From contig JACDCB010000123.1 in the NCBI GenBank assembly GCA_013694585.1, positions 1-34,726 of the forward strand: a DNA stretch of 34,726 bases. The letters are read 5' to 3'. Origin of the DNA: Candidatus Nitrosopumilus sp. (GTDB taxonomy: Archaea > Thermoproteota > Nitrososphaeria > Nitrososphaerales > Nitrososphaeraceae). The position numbers and the translations under genes are program-made. Below, piece by piece: positions 25,738 to 32,696 of this stretch; the first letter of the stretch is position 1, and the number at the start of each line of letters is the position of its first letter. Under the pieces are notes generated by a model that made no database searches, was not told the origin of the DNA, and saw only the letters and a program-made list of their open reading frames with translations.

Positions 25738-25836
25738 ATCTCCGAGAAAAAGTAACCTTTTTAACATTTTTAGAATTAGTAAGATTTGATCATTACATTT
25801 AGTTCTTGAGCAAGAAATCAAAGCAGGAAACATAAC

Positions 25837-25848
25837 ATTTATTTATTC
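25837..25848 (+). promoter_or_regulatory. TATA-like box before tRNA-Asn
   Basis: CATTTATTTATT is centred about 30 bases before the tRNA 5' end, suggesting its own promoter rather than read-through from rpl6. Confidence 0.4.
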
Positions 25849-25871
25849 TTTACAATTTTTAATAGCATAGT

Positions 25872-25974
25872 GCCGCTGTAGCTCAGCTTGGTAGAGCAAA
25901 TTCATAATGGATACATTATGAAGCTTAACTGGCTGTTAACCAGTAGGTCATCAGTCCGAGTCTGATCAGCGGCG
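25872..25974 (+). tRNA. tRNA-Asn (GUU) with a noncanonical intron
   Basis: The mature cloverleaf is complete. Acceptor GCCGCTG (25872-25878) pairs with CAGCGGC (25967-25973), discriminator G 25974; D stem GCTC/GAGC (25881-25884, 25894-25897); anticodon stem ACTGG/CCAGT around loop CTGTTAA with anticodon GUU (25935-25937); T arm ATCAG-TCCGAGT-CTGAT. Thirty bases, not one, lie between the D stem and the anticodon stem, so a 29-base intron interrupts the tRNA near position 27/28. No CCA is encoded, as usual in archaea. The Asn assignment rests on the GUU anticodon and G discriminator. Confidence 0.92.
25900..25928 (+). other. tRNA intron with bulge-helix-bulge cleavage sites
   Basis: Within the insert, TTCATAATG (25901-25909) and CATTATGAA (25914-25922) form a nine-pair hairpin with loop GATA. 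GAGC (25894-25897) can pair with GCTT (25923-25926), leaving three-base bulges AAA (25898-25900) and AAC (25927-25929) on opposite strands of a four-pair helix. This is the splicing-endonuclease motif. Cutting after the second bulge base on each side gives a 29-base intron and restores a normal anticodon stem. The outer helix is weak, so the motif is the relaxed type. Confidence 0.75.
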
Positions 25975-25985
25975 CTCTGATTAAA

Positions 25986-26342
25986 TTAAAACGAAACTAT
26001 GTCCAATGCTATTGCATCGGATAACAAATAAGTATGTCTGTTCCCTGAAACAAAATTATTATTAATATCTATTCTAGGAACCCACCTATTAGAAGACGTG
26101 AACAGTCTTTCTTTTTTCATCCTGTTTTCAAGCTCTTCTATATCTAATTCAATCTCTTCTATCTCTTCAGTTTCCAGATGTTGAATTATCACTAAAATTT
26201 TTTTAATCAAAACCCGGTCCCCATTTTTGGAGAAGTCACGATTTCTTTCGTCTTCTTCAATGATTTTTATTTTGATCTGTTTTCGGTTGAATGCGTCTCT
26301 ACTCATTAGCATTCTGTCACTCAAATATCCTTCATAGCCCAT
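25986..26342 (-). CDS. Protein of unknown function, charged
   Basis: This 118-residue protein is not recognised. Its centre is strongly acidic and helical (HLETEEIEEIELDIEELENRMKK), which may form a coiled coil, and its N-terminal part is basic/acidic mixed (RKQIKIKIIEEDERNRD). The C-terminus (SSNRWVPRIDINNNFVSGNRHTYLLSDAIALDIVSF) looks like beta strands. There is no signal, membrane segment or cysteine. It lies 30 bases downstream of the DUF35 gene on the same strand and could share its transcript, but no function follows from this. Confidence 0.55.
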   Translation of the reverse strand: MGYEGYLSDRMLMSRDAFNRKQIKIKIIEEDERNRDFSKNGDRVLIKKILVIIQHLETEEIEEIELDIEELENRMKKERLFTSSNRWVPRIDINNNFVSGNRHTYLLSDAIALDIVSF

Positions 26343-26372
26343 TGAGAATCATTGTACATGAGTTGTTAAGAA

Positions 26373-26726
26373 TTATTTTAATCTTTTAATTTTAATTTTG
26401 GTGAATTCTAAGCTTAATTTGTAATCTTTAATGCTGACTTGGGAAATTCTTATTCTATCATTGGGTAATATACTTTGATCAACGCTCCCAATCATTCGTA
26501 TTCCTGAAAACTCGCCTATACCATAATACCCTACTAAGTCTGAAAGATTAGAAAAGGATTTTTCAAGCAGGACACCCTTTCTATTGATTTTTCTAAAACC
26601 ACATTTCCTGAAACAGGAGTTGCAATAATGATTCGGCGGCCAGATATGAATTTTGCAACTAAAGCAATAGGTGGTAATTAAGATGCCTTTCTTGGCGGTA
26701 TCAAAAATAACATCCATTAACGTCAT
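26373..26726 (-). CDS. DUF35 zinc-ribbon/OB-fold protein (thiolase partner)
   Basis: A rubredoxin-like zinc ribbon with CFSC (21-24) and CNSC (35-38) is followed by an OB-fold (GVLLEKSFSNLSD...GVGYYGIGEF-like YYGIGEFSGIRMIGSV, then PNDRIRISQ). In archaea DUF35 proteins bridge acetoacetyl-CoA thiolase and HMG-CoA synthase, channelling the intermediate for the mevalonate pathway to isoprenoid lipids. Here it follows a thiolase gene by six bases, so it is almost certainly the partner of that enzyme. HMG-CoA synthase itself is not next to it. At 117 residues it is slightly short but complete. Confidence 0.85.
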   Translation of the reverse strand: MTLMDVIFDTAKKGILITTYCFSCKIHIWPPNHYCNSCFRKCGFRKINRKGVLLEKSFSNLSDLVGYYGIGEFSGIRMIGSVDQSILPNDRIRISQVSIKDYKLSLEFTKIKIKRLK

Positions 26727-26732
26727 CTTGGG

Positions 26733-27830
26733 TTATTTTTGAAGAATTATTACAGTAGTTGAGGTACCTGCAGCTGCCATGTTGTGAACCAGACCGCTCT
26801 TGCAACCTTTTTTTTGTCTTAAACCTGCCTTTCCTTGCAATTGAATTACTATTTCGTTGGTCTGATCGATCCCAGTCGCACCAATGGGATGACCGCATCC
26901 GAGTAGTCCTCCTCTCACGTTTGTATAGAGCGTGTTTTTGTCTATGAATCTTCTTCCCTGCCCCTTTTCGGCAAATCCAATATCTTCGTAGGCTAAGAGC
27001 TCTAAAATTGTAAATGCGTCATGAATCTCTACGATATCAATGTTTTTAGGTTCCAAGTTTGATTGTTGAAACGCATCTCTTGCTGCTATTCTCGTTGATA
27101 GTATGTAATCAAGATTATTTGAAATGGATGCAAAGCTAGCACCTTGGTTATTCTGGGAAATACCCTTGATCCAAATAGGTATTTCAGTTCTCTTTGCCAT
27201 TGCTTCAGACAAAACGAGTATTGACGAGGATCCTTCGCAAGGATAACAACAATCAAACTTTTTCAATGGTTCTGCCACCATTTTTGAATTAACTATTGTT
27301 GAATAGGTAAAGTGTTTGTCATAGAAAAACGCATTAATGTTTTTATTAGCATTCATATGATTTTTAAAAGAAACAATTGCTAGATCTTCTTCTGTCGTTC
27401 CATACTTTCGAAAGTGGTTTTGGGCATATAGTGATGCCCAGTGAACTGGCATATCATATTGTCCCCTGGAGATGTCCCAAGTCAATTTGTTTCCTTGACT
27501 GTTCTGCTTTTCTACTCCTGTTACTAGCACCGCATTACATAATCCTGATTTTATCAATGAGTATGCCAACATGATACCACTGGTACCTGAATTACATAAA
27601 TTTTCGATCTTGGTCGAAAATTTTGGCCTGATGCCTACCATTTCTGAAACTATATTACCCAAATATGAATCATTAGAGCTACTTGATACAATTAGACCAT
27701 CTACTTCAAACTTTTGAATTTGTGTCCTCCCAAGTAGATCAATTATGGATTTACTAGCTAATTCAGCAGGTGTAGAGTCTGAGGCCTTGGCAAATTTTTG
27801 AGTATTGGTAGAATCAATTGCTATTTCCAT
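26733..27830 (-). CDS. Thiolase family protein (archaeal acetyl-CoA acetyltransferase type)
   Basis: This 365-residue thiolase has the nucleophile Cys79 in ENLCNSGTSGI, a catalytic-His region VEIHDAFTILELLAYEDIG, and a second catalytic segment GGLLGCGHPIGATGIDQTNEIV with Cys and His. The short, SCP-x-like archaeal form pairs with DUF35 proteins; it condenses two acetyl-CoA to acetoacetyl-CoA or cleaves 3-ketoacyl-CoA. In this group a biosynthetic (mevalonate) role is likely; a role in 3-hydroxypropionate/4-hydroxybutyrate carbon fixation, where a thiolase splits acetoacetyl-CoA, is an alternative in Thaumarchaeota. Its start overlaps the end of the LLM gene by ten bases. Confidence 0.88.
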   Translation of the reverse strand: MEIAIDSTNTQKFAKASDSTPAELASKSIIDLLGRTQIQKFEVDGLIVSSSSNDSYLGNIVSEMVGIRPKFSTKIENLCNSGTSGIMLAYSLIKSGLCNAVLVTGVEKQNSQGNKLTWDISRGQYDMPVHWASLYAQNHFRKYGTTEEDLAIVSFKNHMNANKNINAFFYDKHFTYSTIVNSKMVAEPLKKFDCCYPCEGSSSILVLSEAMAKRTEIPIWIKGISQNNQGASFASISNNLDYILSTRIAARDAFQQSNLEPKNIDIVEIHDAFTILELLAYEDIGFAEKGQGRRFIDKNTLYTNVRGGLLGCGHPIGATGIDQTNEIVIQLQGKAGLRQKKGCKSGLVHNMAAAGTSTTVIILQK

Positions 27831-28804
27831 AAATCTGTAAATTCCTTGTAGTTCAAAATGCCGTTAGTGTCTTTTACAGGATTAATTTGTAGTATTGGTA
27901 AATCGATACCTATTTTTTTAAACCTTTTAATCTGGTTATTGCAATCATTTATAGAACCTGCTATGACAAAGTCATTAAGCATCTCATTGGGAATATTTCT
28001 AATTGACTCTTCTAGACCATACTTGCTGTAATCATTATAGATTTTTTCAACTACTGACTTGTATTTTGTTTTAATCAATGAATCATAGTAAATTCTGCCT
28101 ACTGATATATAAAAAGCCAAAGTCTTGGCAGCTCTGAGAGTAGCCTTTGTAGGATCTTTATTTGAAACGGAGGTGATAATTACAAGAGCTTTCATGAACT
28201 TTTGATTATGATTTTCAAAATTGATGTTCTCAATCACCATCTCTAACTCATCTTTTGGCTTTAGGTAGAGGATTACTCCATCTGCATACTTTTTAGCAAC
28301 GCCGATCATTCCTGAATTTACGGCTGCAACATAGATAGGAATATCATCCCTAGAGTGTTCAAGCAGCTTAAAATTTTTAATATTTACTGTTTGTCCATGA
28401 TAGTTAACTTTTTTCGACTTTAACAACAGTTTTATTGATTGAACATATTCTTTCATTCTGATTAATGGTTTTTCAAATTTGATCCCATGAAGGTTCTCCA
28501 CTAAGATAGAAGTGCTTGTGCCAAGGCCTATAATGGCTCGGTTATCTGATAGGTTATCCAATGTAATGCCGCCCATACTAATCGTCGCTGGAGTTCTAGA
28601 ATAGATGTTTACAATAGATGTTCCTATTTTTATTCTGTTTGTAACTTGGGAAATAGCCCCAAGGGTTGAAAAAACCTCCTTTCCCCAGGACTCTGGGGCC
28701 CAGATGGAATGAATACTTTCATTTTTGTCCACTATTGTTGCAAATTCGAGGATCTCTTTTGACTTTAATAATGATCCAATGCTAAATCCTATTTTTTCCA
28801 TCAT
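27821..28804 (-). CDS. LLM-class (luciferase-like) flavin/F420-dependent oxidoreductase
   Basis: This 327-residue TIM-barrel protein has the LLM pattern: IWAPESWGKEVFSTLGAISQVTNRIKIGTSIVNIYSRTPA (spanning about 34-73), NRAIIGLGTSTS, RMKEYVQSIKLLLKS, and PIYVAAVNSGMIGVAKKYADGVIL. Relatives include F420-dependent methylenetetrahydromethanopterin reductase and glucose-6-phosphate dehydrogenase; Thaumarchaeota make F420. The substrate is unknown. It overlaps both neighbours (ten bases with the thiolase, four with the nucleotidyltransferase), so it belongs to one operon with them. Confidence 0.85.
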   Translation of the reverse strand: MMEKIGFSIGSLLKSKEILEFATIVDKNESIHSIWAPESWGKEVFSTLGAISQVTNRIKIGTSIVNIYSRTPATISMGGITLDNLSDNRAIIGLGTSTSILVENLHGIKFEKPLIRMKEYVQSIKLLLKSKKVNYHGQTVNIKNFKLLEHSRDDIPIYVAAVNSGMIGVAKKYADGVILYLKPKDELEMVIENINFENHNQKFMKALVIITSVSNKDPTKATLRAAKTLAFYISVGRIYYDSLIKTKYKSVVEKIYNDYSKYGLEESIRNIPNEMLNDFVIAGSINDCNNQIKRFKKIGIDLPILQINPVKDTNGILNYKEFTDLWK

Positions 28805-29496
28805 GCTTGTTTGGAATTTATCCTGGATAGCTCTTTGGATGATTCTTCGATATCTTTGTGGGAATCAATTGATTTCCAGAATGATTTTTCAAATTTCTTT
28901 GCTTTTAATTTTTGTTCGTTTGCCATGGCAGGCAGTGCTGTTGTTTCAATGTTTCCTTTATCGGGTAGGAAGTCGAAAATTTCTTGGTTAAAAAAATAAA
29001 TACCCGCATTGATCCATTTATCGATTATATTCGGTTTTTCTTTGAATCCAGTCACAAATTGCTGGTCATTAAAATCTACAATCCCAAAAGGGCTTTTTAA
29101 CGGAACCACTGCTATAGAGTTATAATCGTTCTTGTGAGATAGGATATTAAAATCTATGTTGGTTAATATATCGCCATTGATCATGAAGAAGCCATTTTTT
29201 TCATCCTTTAGAAGCGCTTGTGTGTTTTTCAGAGCGCCGCCGGTACCTAGTGGTTCCTCTTCTACCATATAGGCAACTTTGACCTTGAACTTGTTTCCAC
29301 TCGCAATATGATTTATGATTTGCTCCTTCAAATAGCCGACACAAATGATAATTTCTGTTATGTTATTTTTAGACAATAGCTTTATTTGCCACTCGATAAT
29401 GGGCTTACCTAGGATTTCTATCATCGGTTTCGGGCGGTTATCTGTGATCGGTTTAAGCCTTTTACCAAATCCCCCCGCTAATATTACTCCTTTCAA
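28801..29496 (-). CDS. Sugar-phosphate nucleotidyltransferase
   Basis: The 231-residue Rossmann-type domain starts VILAGGFGKRLKPITDNRPKPMIEILGKP, the signature of NDP-sugar pyrophosphorylases; MINGDILTN and NAGIYFFNQEIFDF are the metal and sugar-binding regions. It would make a GDP-, UDP- or dTDP-sugar from NTP and sugar-1-phosphate; mannose-1-phosphate guanylyltransferase-like proteins are the closest look. There is no left-handed beta-helix acyltransferase domain. It is the first gene of the minus-strand operon; TATA-like AAAATATATCTTAAATC (minus strand, centred near 29523) lies about 27 bases before the ATG. Confidence 0.88.
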   Translation of the reverse strand: MKGVILAGGFGKRLKPITDNRPKPMIEILGKPIIEWQIKLLSKNNITEIIICVGYLKEQIINHIASGNKFKVKVAYMVEEEPLGTGGALKNTQALLKDEKNGFFMINGDILTNIDFNILSHKNDYNSIAVVPLKSPFGIVDFNDQQFVTGFKEKPNIIDKWINAGIYFFNQEIFDFLPDKGNIETTALPAMANEQKLKAKKFEKSFWKSIDSHKDIEESSKELSRINSKQA

Positions 29497-29605
29497 AACA
29501 TATTAACTGATTTGATTTAAGATATATTTTTTCCTATTGTCGTCTTGAAAAAGGTTACCTATAACAGGAATTTACACTATACCTTGATAATTTGAATATA
29601 GTATC

Positions 29606-29650
29606 TACTATTATGATAGTGTTATTACTATTATGATAGTGTTATTACTA
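29606..29650. repeat. Tandem 20-base repeat with internal dyad
   Basis: Two and a quarter copies of a 20-base unit (TACTATTATGATAGTGTTAT) run without mismatch. Each unit holds the inverted repeat ACTAT-TATG-ATAGT, so the array gives two full dyads exactly 20 bases apart, about two helical turns. It lies about 80 bases upstream of the nucleotidyltransferase TATA box and 15 bases from the palindrome at 29665, so it could be a paired operator. Confidence 0.75.
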
Positions 29651-29664
29651 ACACAAAAGAAGAA

Positions 29665-29690
29665 TATTTCATAATTCGAATTATGAAATA
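29665..29690. repeat. Perfect 26-base palindrome, copy 1
   Basis: TATTTCATAATTC is followed by its exact reverse complement, with the centre between 29677 and 29678. It begins 15 bases after the bioF stop codon. A copy with one difference lies at 34702-34726, 16 bases after the stop of the last gene of the biotin block. It could be an operator, a recombination site or a 3' hairpin. Confidence 0.85.
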
Positions 29691-29705
29691 ATATTGAAAA
29701 AAGGA

Positions 29706-30887
29706 TTAATTTCTTAGAAATTTGGCAATATGATTTAATAGCTCAGAGATCTGATCTTGGCTATGATCTGAATTTAGAGATATTCTTAAGCGCGCTTCAT
29801 TTCTTTTGACAGTGGGATATCTTATGGCTTGGACGAAGAAATCTTGTTTTAATAATTCCTTCGAAACTGCTAAGGCTTTTTTTTCAGACCCAATTAACAG
29901 CGGAATAATAGGACTATTTTCGATTTTTCGACTGTTAATTTTTTGTTCATTAGCTATTTTATGAAAATGCTCGATATTTCTGTACAACTTAGTCTGGAGA
30001 ATCCCTCCCTTTGCTAATTGCATTGACATCATAGCTATTTCGGCCAAATAATCTGGAAGAGCAGAAGTGAAGATAAACGGTCTGGATTTATTAACTAAAT
30101 ATTCTTTTACCAACTTCGAACAGCTAACATAGCCTCCAAAGCAACCAAGTCCTTTACTCAGACTACTGGTATGAATATCTACCCTTTTGTTAACTCCAAA
30201 ATAACTCGGAGTTCCTCCAAAATCCGTTAACTTATTGTTACCAATAATAAAATCTCCATGTGAGTCGTCAACTATGAGTAAGCAATTATTTTCTGCTGAT
30301 ATCCTCGCAATTTCAGTTAAATCAGCCATATCGCCGTCCATGCTAAAGATTCCTTCAGTTATTATTATTTTTCTTTTGTCATCATACTTTTTTACAGTCT
30401 TTTCTAATTCAATCGTATCATTGTGAGGGAATCGCTGAATTTTACTGGGAGACAACTTGCAGCCATCTATTATGCTCGCATGATTTAATTCATCGCTAAA
30501 AATAATAGTTTCCTTATCAGAGATACATCCTAGGACTCCTAAATTTGCCATGAATCCTGTTGGAAAGAGCAATGATGAGGTAGTTTTCCTATGCTTTGAA
30601 AGAGCTTTCTCTAGGCCTTCTATGCTTTCTGTATTTCCGCTAATTAATCTCGAGCTACATTGTGAAATTCTTGTAGTATGTAGATTCTGTAACTTTTTTA
30701 CTAAAAATTTGTTCCTAGATAAACCAAGATAGTCATTTGATGAAAAATTCAATACAGAAGACGCATGGGTTCCTTTTCCTGACTCTAGGATATCTTCAAC
30801 AGTTCGGAGCTCTCTATAAAGATGTTCCTTTCTTAAATCTCGTAACTTGTCTTGAAAATATAGTGAATTACTTTTGTTTAAGCCCAA
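29706..30887 (-). CDS. bioF: 8-amino-7-oxononanoate synthase (KAPA synthase)
   Basis: BioF condenses pimeloyl-CoA or pimeloyl-ACP with alanine, the first ring-forming step of biotin synthesis, using PLP. Key features are NFSSNDYLGLSRN (47-59), SRLISGNTESIEGLEKALS (79-97), the acylation region NHASIIDG (135-142), Asp207/His210 (DDSHG) and PLP Lys245 in SSLSKGLG. At 393 residues it is full length. The start appears to be TTG, 20 bases inside the end of bioB, so translation is coupled. A KBL-type glycine C-acetyltransferase is the main alternative, but the position with bioB and bioA settles it. Confidence 0.93.
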   Translation of the reverse strand: MGLNKSNSLYFQDKLRDLRKEHLYRELRTVEDILESGKGTHASSVLNFSSNDYLGLSRNKFLVKKLQNLHTTRISQCSSRLISGNTESIEGLEKALSKHRKTTSSLLFPTGFMANLGVLGCISDKETIIFSDELNHASIIDGCKLSPSKIQRFPHNDTIELEKTVKKYDDKRKIIITEGIFSMDGDMADLTEIARISAENNCLLIVDDSHGDFIIGNNKLTDFGGTPSYFGVNKRVDIHTSSLSKGLGCFGGYVSCSKLVKEYLVNKSRPFIFTSALPDYLAEIAMMSMQLAKGGILQTKLYRNIEHFHKIANEQKINSRKIENSPIIPLLIGSEKKALAVSKELLKQDFFVQAIRYPTVKRNEARLRISLNSDHSQDQISELLNHIAKFLRN

Positions 30888-31848
30888 TCTCTTTTAGCAT
30901 TCTAATGTCATCAAGAGGTTTATTTCCTTTTGTAGTCAAGTATCCCCCACTAATAATTCCATTAGCACCTGCTTTTAGTACTTTCTTATCATTCTTTTTT
31001 AAATGAACTTCTCTCCCTCCTGCAATTTTTAAAATGGTTTTAGGCATGAGAAAGCGAAATGTTGCAATTGTCCTAATTATTTCCTCTTCAGTCAGCGAAT
31101 ACTTGTTATAGAGTGGAGTGCCCTCTCTGCCTATTAACATGTTTATAGGGACTTCGTCAGGATTCAATGATTGTAAAGCGAAACCTAACTCTACTCTATG
31201 TTCGACGGATTCTCCCATACCAATAATTCCACCACTACACAACTCTAATCCCGCTTCTTTAACTATTTTAGCAGTATTAATCCTATCTTCGTAAGAATGG
31301 GTAGTACAAATCTGATCGAACAAACTTTTCGCCGTTTCTAAATTATGATTATATCTTTTAACTCCTAATCTCTTTAATATTATGGCCCTAGCTCTAGTCA
31401 TAAAACCCAAAGAGGTGTTAACATCTATGTCCAGCCTTTCTTTTATTAACTTTATAGTATTGCATATTTGAATAAAATCTTGTTCTGGGGGAGCCCGGTA
31501 AGCACAAACTATACAAAAACTATTTGCCCCATTTTCCTTTGCTGATTCAGCTTGTGCTAAAATCATCTCCGGGGTCAATAGGGGATATTTTTCGATTTTG
31601 GTGGTATTAAACGTCGATTGAGAGCAAAAAGAACAATCTTCTGGGCATCTGCCAGATTTTGCATTAACTAGGGTTTCAACATCAACTTTGTCGCCCCCGA
31701 ATTTCAATGTAATTTGATTTGCACAATCAGCAAGGAAATCAAGATCATTAGAATTAATTAATTTCATTGCATCCTGAAAATTAATTGGTTTATCTGATAA
31801 AACGTTAAACATTTTTTCATAAATAAAGTCCTTATTCAAATTGCTCAT
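30868..31848 (-). CDS. bioB: Biotin synthase
   Basis: BioB is a radical SAM enzyme that inserts sulfur into dethiobiotin. The [4Fe-4S] motif is Cys68, Cys72, Cys75 (CPEDCSFC). Further cysteines in NSFCIVCAYR and ELCSGGIIGMGE, and the arginine in IAGGREVHL, are positioned as ligands of the auxiliary [2Fe-2S] cluster that donates sulfur. At 326 residues it is complete. It starts with ATG and is followed by bioF with a 20-base overlap. Upstream lies an intergenic region with repeated ACCGGT elements and the divergently transcribed recombinase. Confidence 0.96.
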   Translation of the reverse strand: MSNLNKDFIYEKMFNVLSDKPINFQDAMKLINSNDLDFLADCANQITLKFGGDKVDVETLVNAKSGRCPEDCSFCSQSTFNTTKIEKYPLLTPEMILAQAESAKENGANSFCIVCAYRAPPEQDFIQICNTIKLIKERLDIDVNTSLGFMTRARAIILKRLGVKRYNHNLETAKSLFDQICTTHSYEDRINTAKIVKEAGLELCSGGIIGMGESVEHRVELGFALQSLNPDEVPINMLIGREGTPLYNKYSLTEEEIIRTIATFRFLMPKTILKIAGGREVHLKKNDKKVLKAGANGIISGGYLTTKGNKPLDDIRMLKEIGLKQK

Positions 31849-32099
31849 TAGATAATTCTTTTTCTATAATAACTTCCTTATATTAGTATTTTAGAATATC
31901 CATATAGGTCTGTCAAAAGCGGAATTCGTCTGAATTGTAGTAATAATGATTCGTCTAAAAAAGGACCGGTTTTCATACCGTCTTAGAACCAGACCGGTTT
32001 TTTTACTCTAGTTTTTTGGGTTTTTGTATTAATTTTTTTTAATACTTGCTCGTATTAATTTGACTACCTTTTTTTTACTCTCAATTTTGTATCGTCTTT
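31849..32099. promoter_or_regulatory. Divergent intergenic region between bioB and the recombinase
   Basis: These 251 bases must hold the bioB promoter (minus strand) and the recombinase promoter (plus strand). Contents seen: a 12-pair inverted repeat at 31959-32004 built on two ACCGGT blocks, several T runs (32034-32040, 32069-32076), and TATA-like TATTAATTT (32053-32061) that would start transcription near 32084, about 15 bases before the recombinase ATG. It contains no copy of the 26-base palindrome. Confidence 0.5.
31959..32004. repeat. Inverted repeat with ACCGGT blocks and T runs on both strands
   Basis: ACCGGT at 31965-31970 and 31993-31998 pair, extended by two G-T and four A-T pairs to a 12-pair stem (31959-31970 with 31993-32004) around a 22-base loop. 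A third partial block, ACCGT, is in the loop (31977-31981). Both strands end in a T run, so it could be a bidirectional terminator. As DNA it is a set of repeated half-sites that could bind the recombinase or a regulator of bioB. Confidence 0.55.
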
Positions 32100-32696
32100 A
32101 TGAAATATGCGTTTGCTTACTTACGAGTAAGTACGGAAGAACAAACTGTATTGAATCAGAAAATAGCAATGCAAGGGTGGGCTCAGTCACATGATTTTCA
32201 GATCTTGGATTATTTCGAGGACTCTTCAATTAGCGGAAAAACAGCGGCAATTGGCCGAAAGGGATTCCAAGAACTATTAAAAATAGTAGCATTAGAATCT
32301 GTCGATGCAGTTTTGGTCTACGAACTATCAAGGGTGGGTCGTACTTTCTGGGATACCCTAGAAGCTATTAAGGCTATTGAACAGTATTCCCCCTTAATCT
32401 CATGCTCTCCCAGAGAGACTTTTCTTCAAACAACTGAACCAAGCATCAGAAAGCTTATGCTGGGCATTTTGACATGGGTCGCAGAACGCGAAAGAGAGCT
32501 ATTAGTTCAAAGAACCAAAGACGGCATTATCAGAGCTAAATCGGTGGGAAAACATATAGGAAGGCCTAAAAAAGAATTGAATACTTCTGACTTAATTAGT
32601 CACCTTTCTCAAAATAAATCTAAATTAAGAATTGCGAAGGAATTAGGAGTTTCTAAAGCAACACTGTATAAAAATTTAAGAAAGCTTGCCCACTAA
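32100..32696 (+). CDS. Small serine recombinase (resolvase/invertase family)
   Basis: This 198-residue protein has the resolvase catalytic domain: YLRVSTEEQ with nucleophile Ser11 and Arg9, a SISGKTAAIGRKGFQELL segment, YELSRVGR with the conserved arginines 78 and 81, and the long E helix with WVAERERELLVQRTKDGI. A short C-terminal helix-turn-helix (SKLRIAKELGVSKATLYKNLRKL) binds DNA. All catalytic residues seem intact. Small serine recombinases act on 26-28-base dyad sites to delete or invert DNA. It lies between bioB and bioA on the opposite strand, with its last four bases overlapping the end of bioA. There is no transposase or accessory gene. Confidence 0.92.
   Translation: MKYAFAYLRVSTEEQTVLNQKIAMQGWAQSHDFQILDYFEDSSISGKTAAIGRKGFQELLKIVALESVDAVLVYELSRVGRTFWDTLEAIKAIEQYSPLISCSPRETFLQTTEPSIRKLMLGILTWVAERERELLVQRTKDGIIRAKSVGKHIGRPKKELNTSDLISHLSQNKSKLRIAKELGVSKATLYKNLRKLAH

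Noticed and set aside
31849-32099. CRISPR-like or att-like repeats near the recombinase
   Set aside because: ACCGGT occurs in two full and one partial copy with unequal spacing and no repeat-spacer pattern; no copy of the 26-base palindrome lies beside the recombinase.
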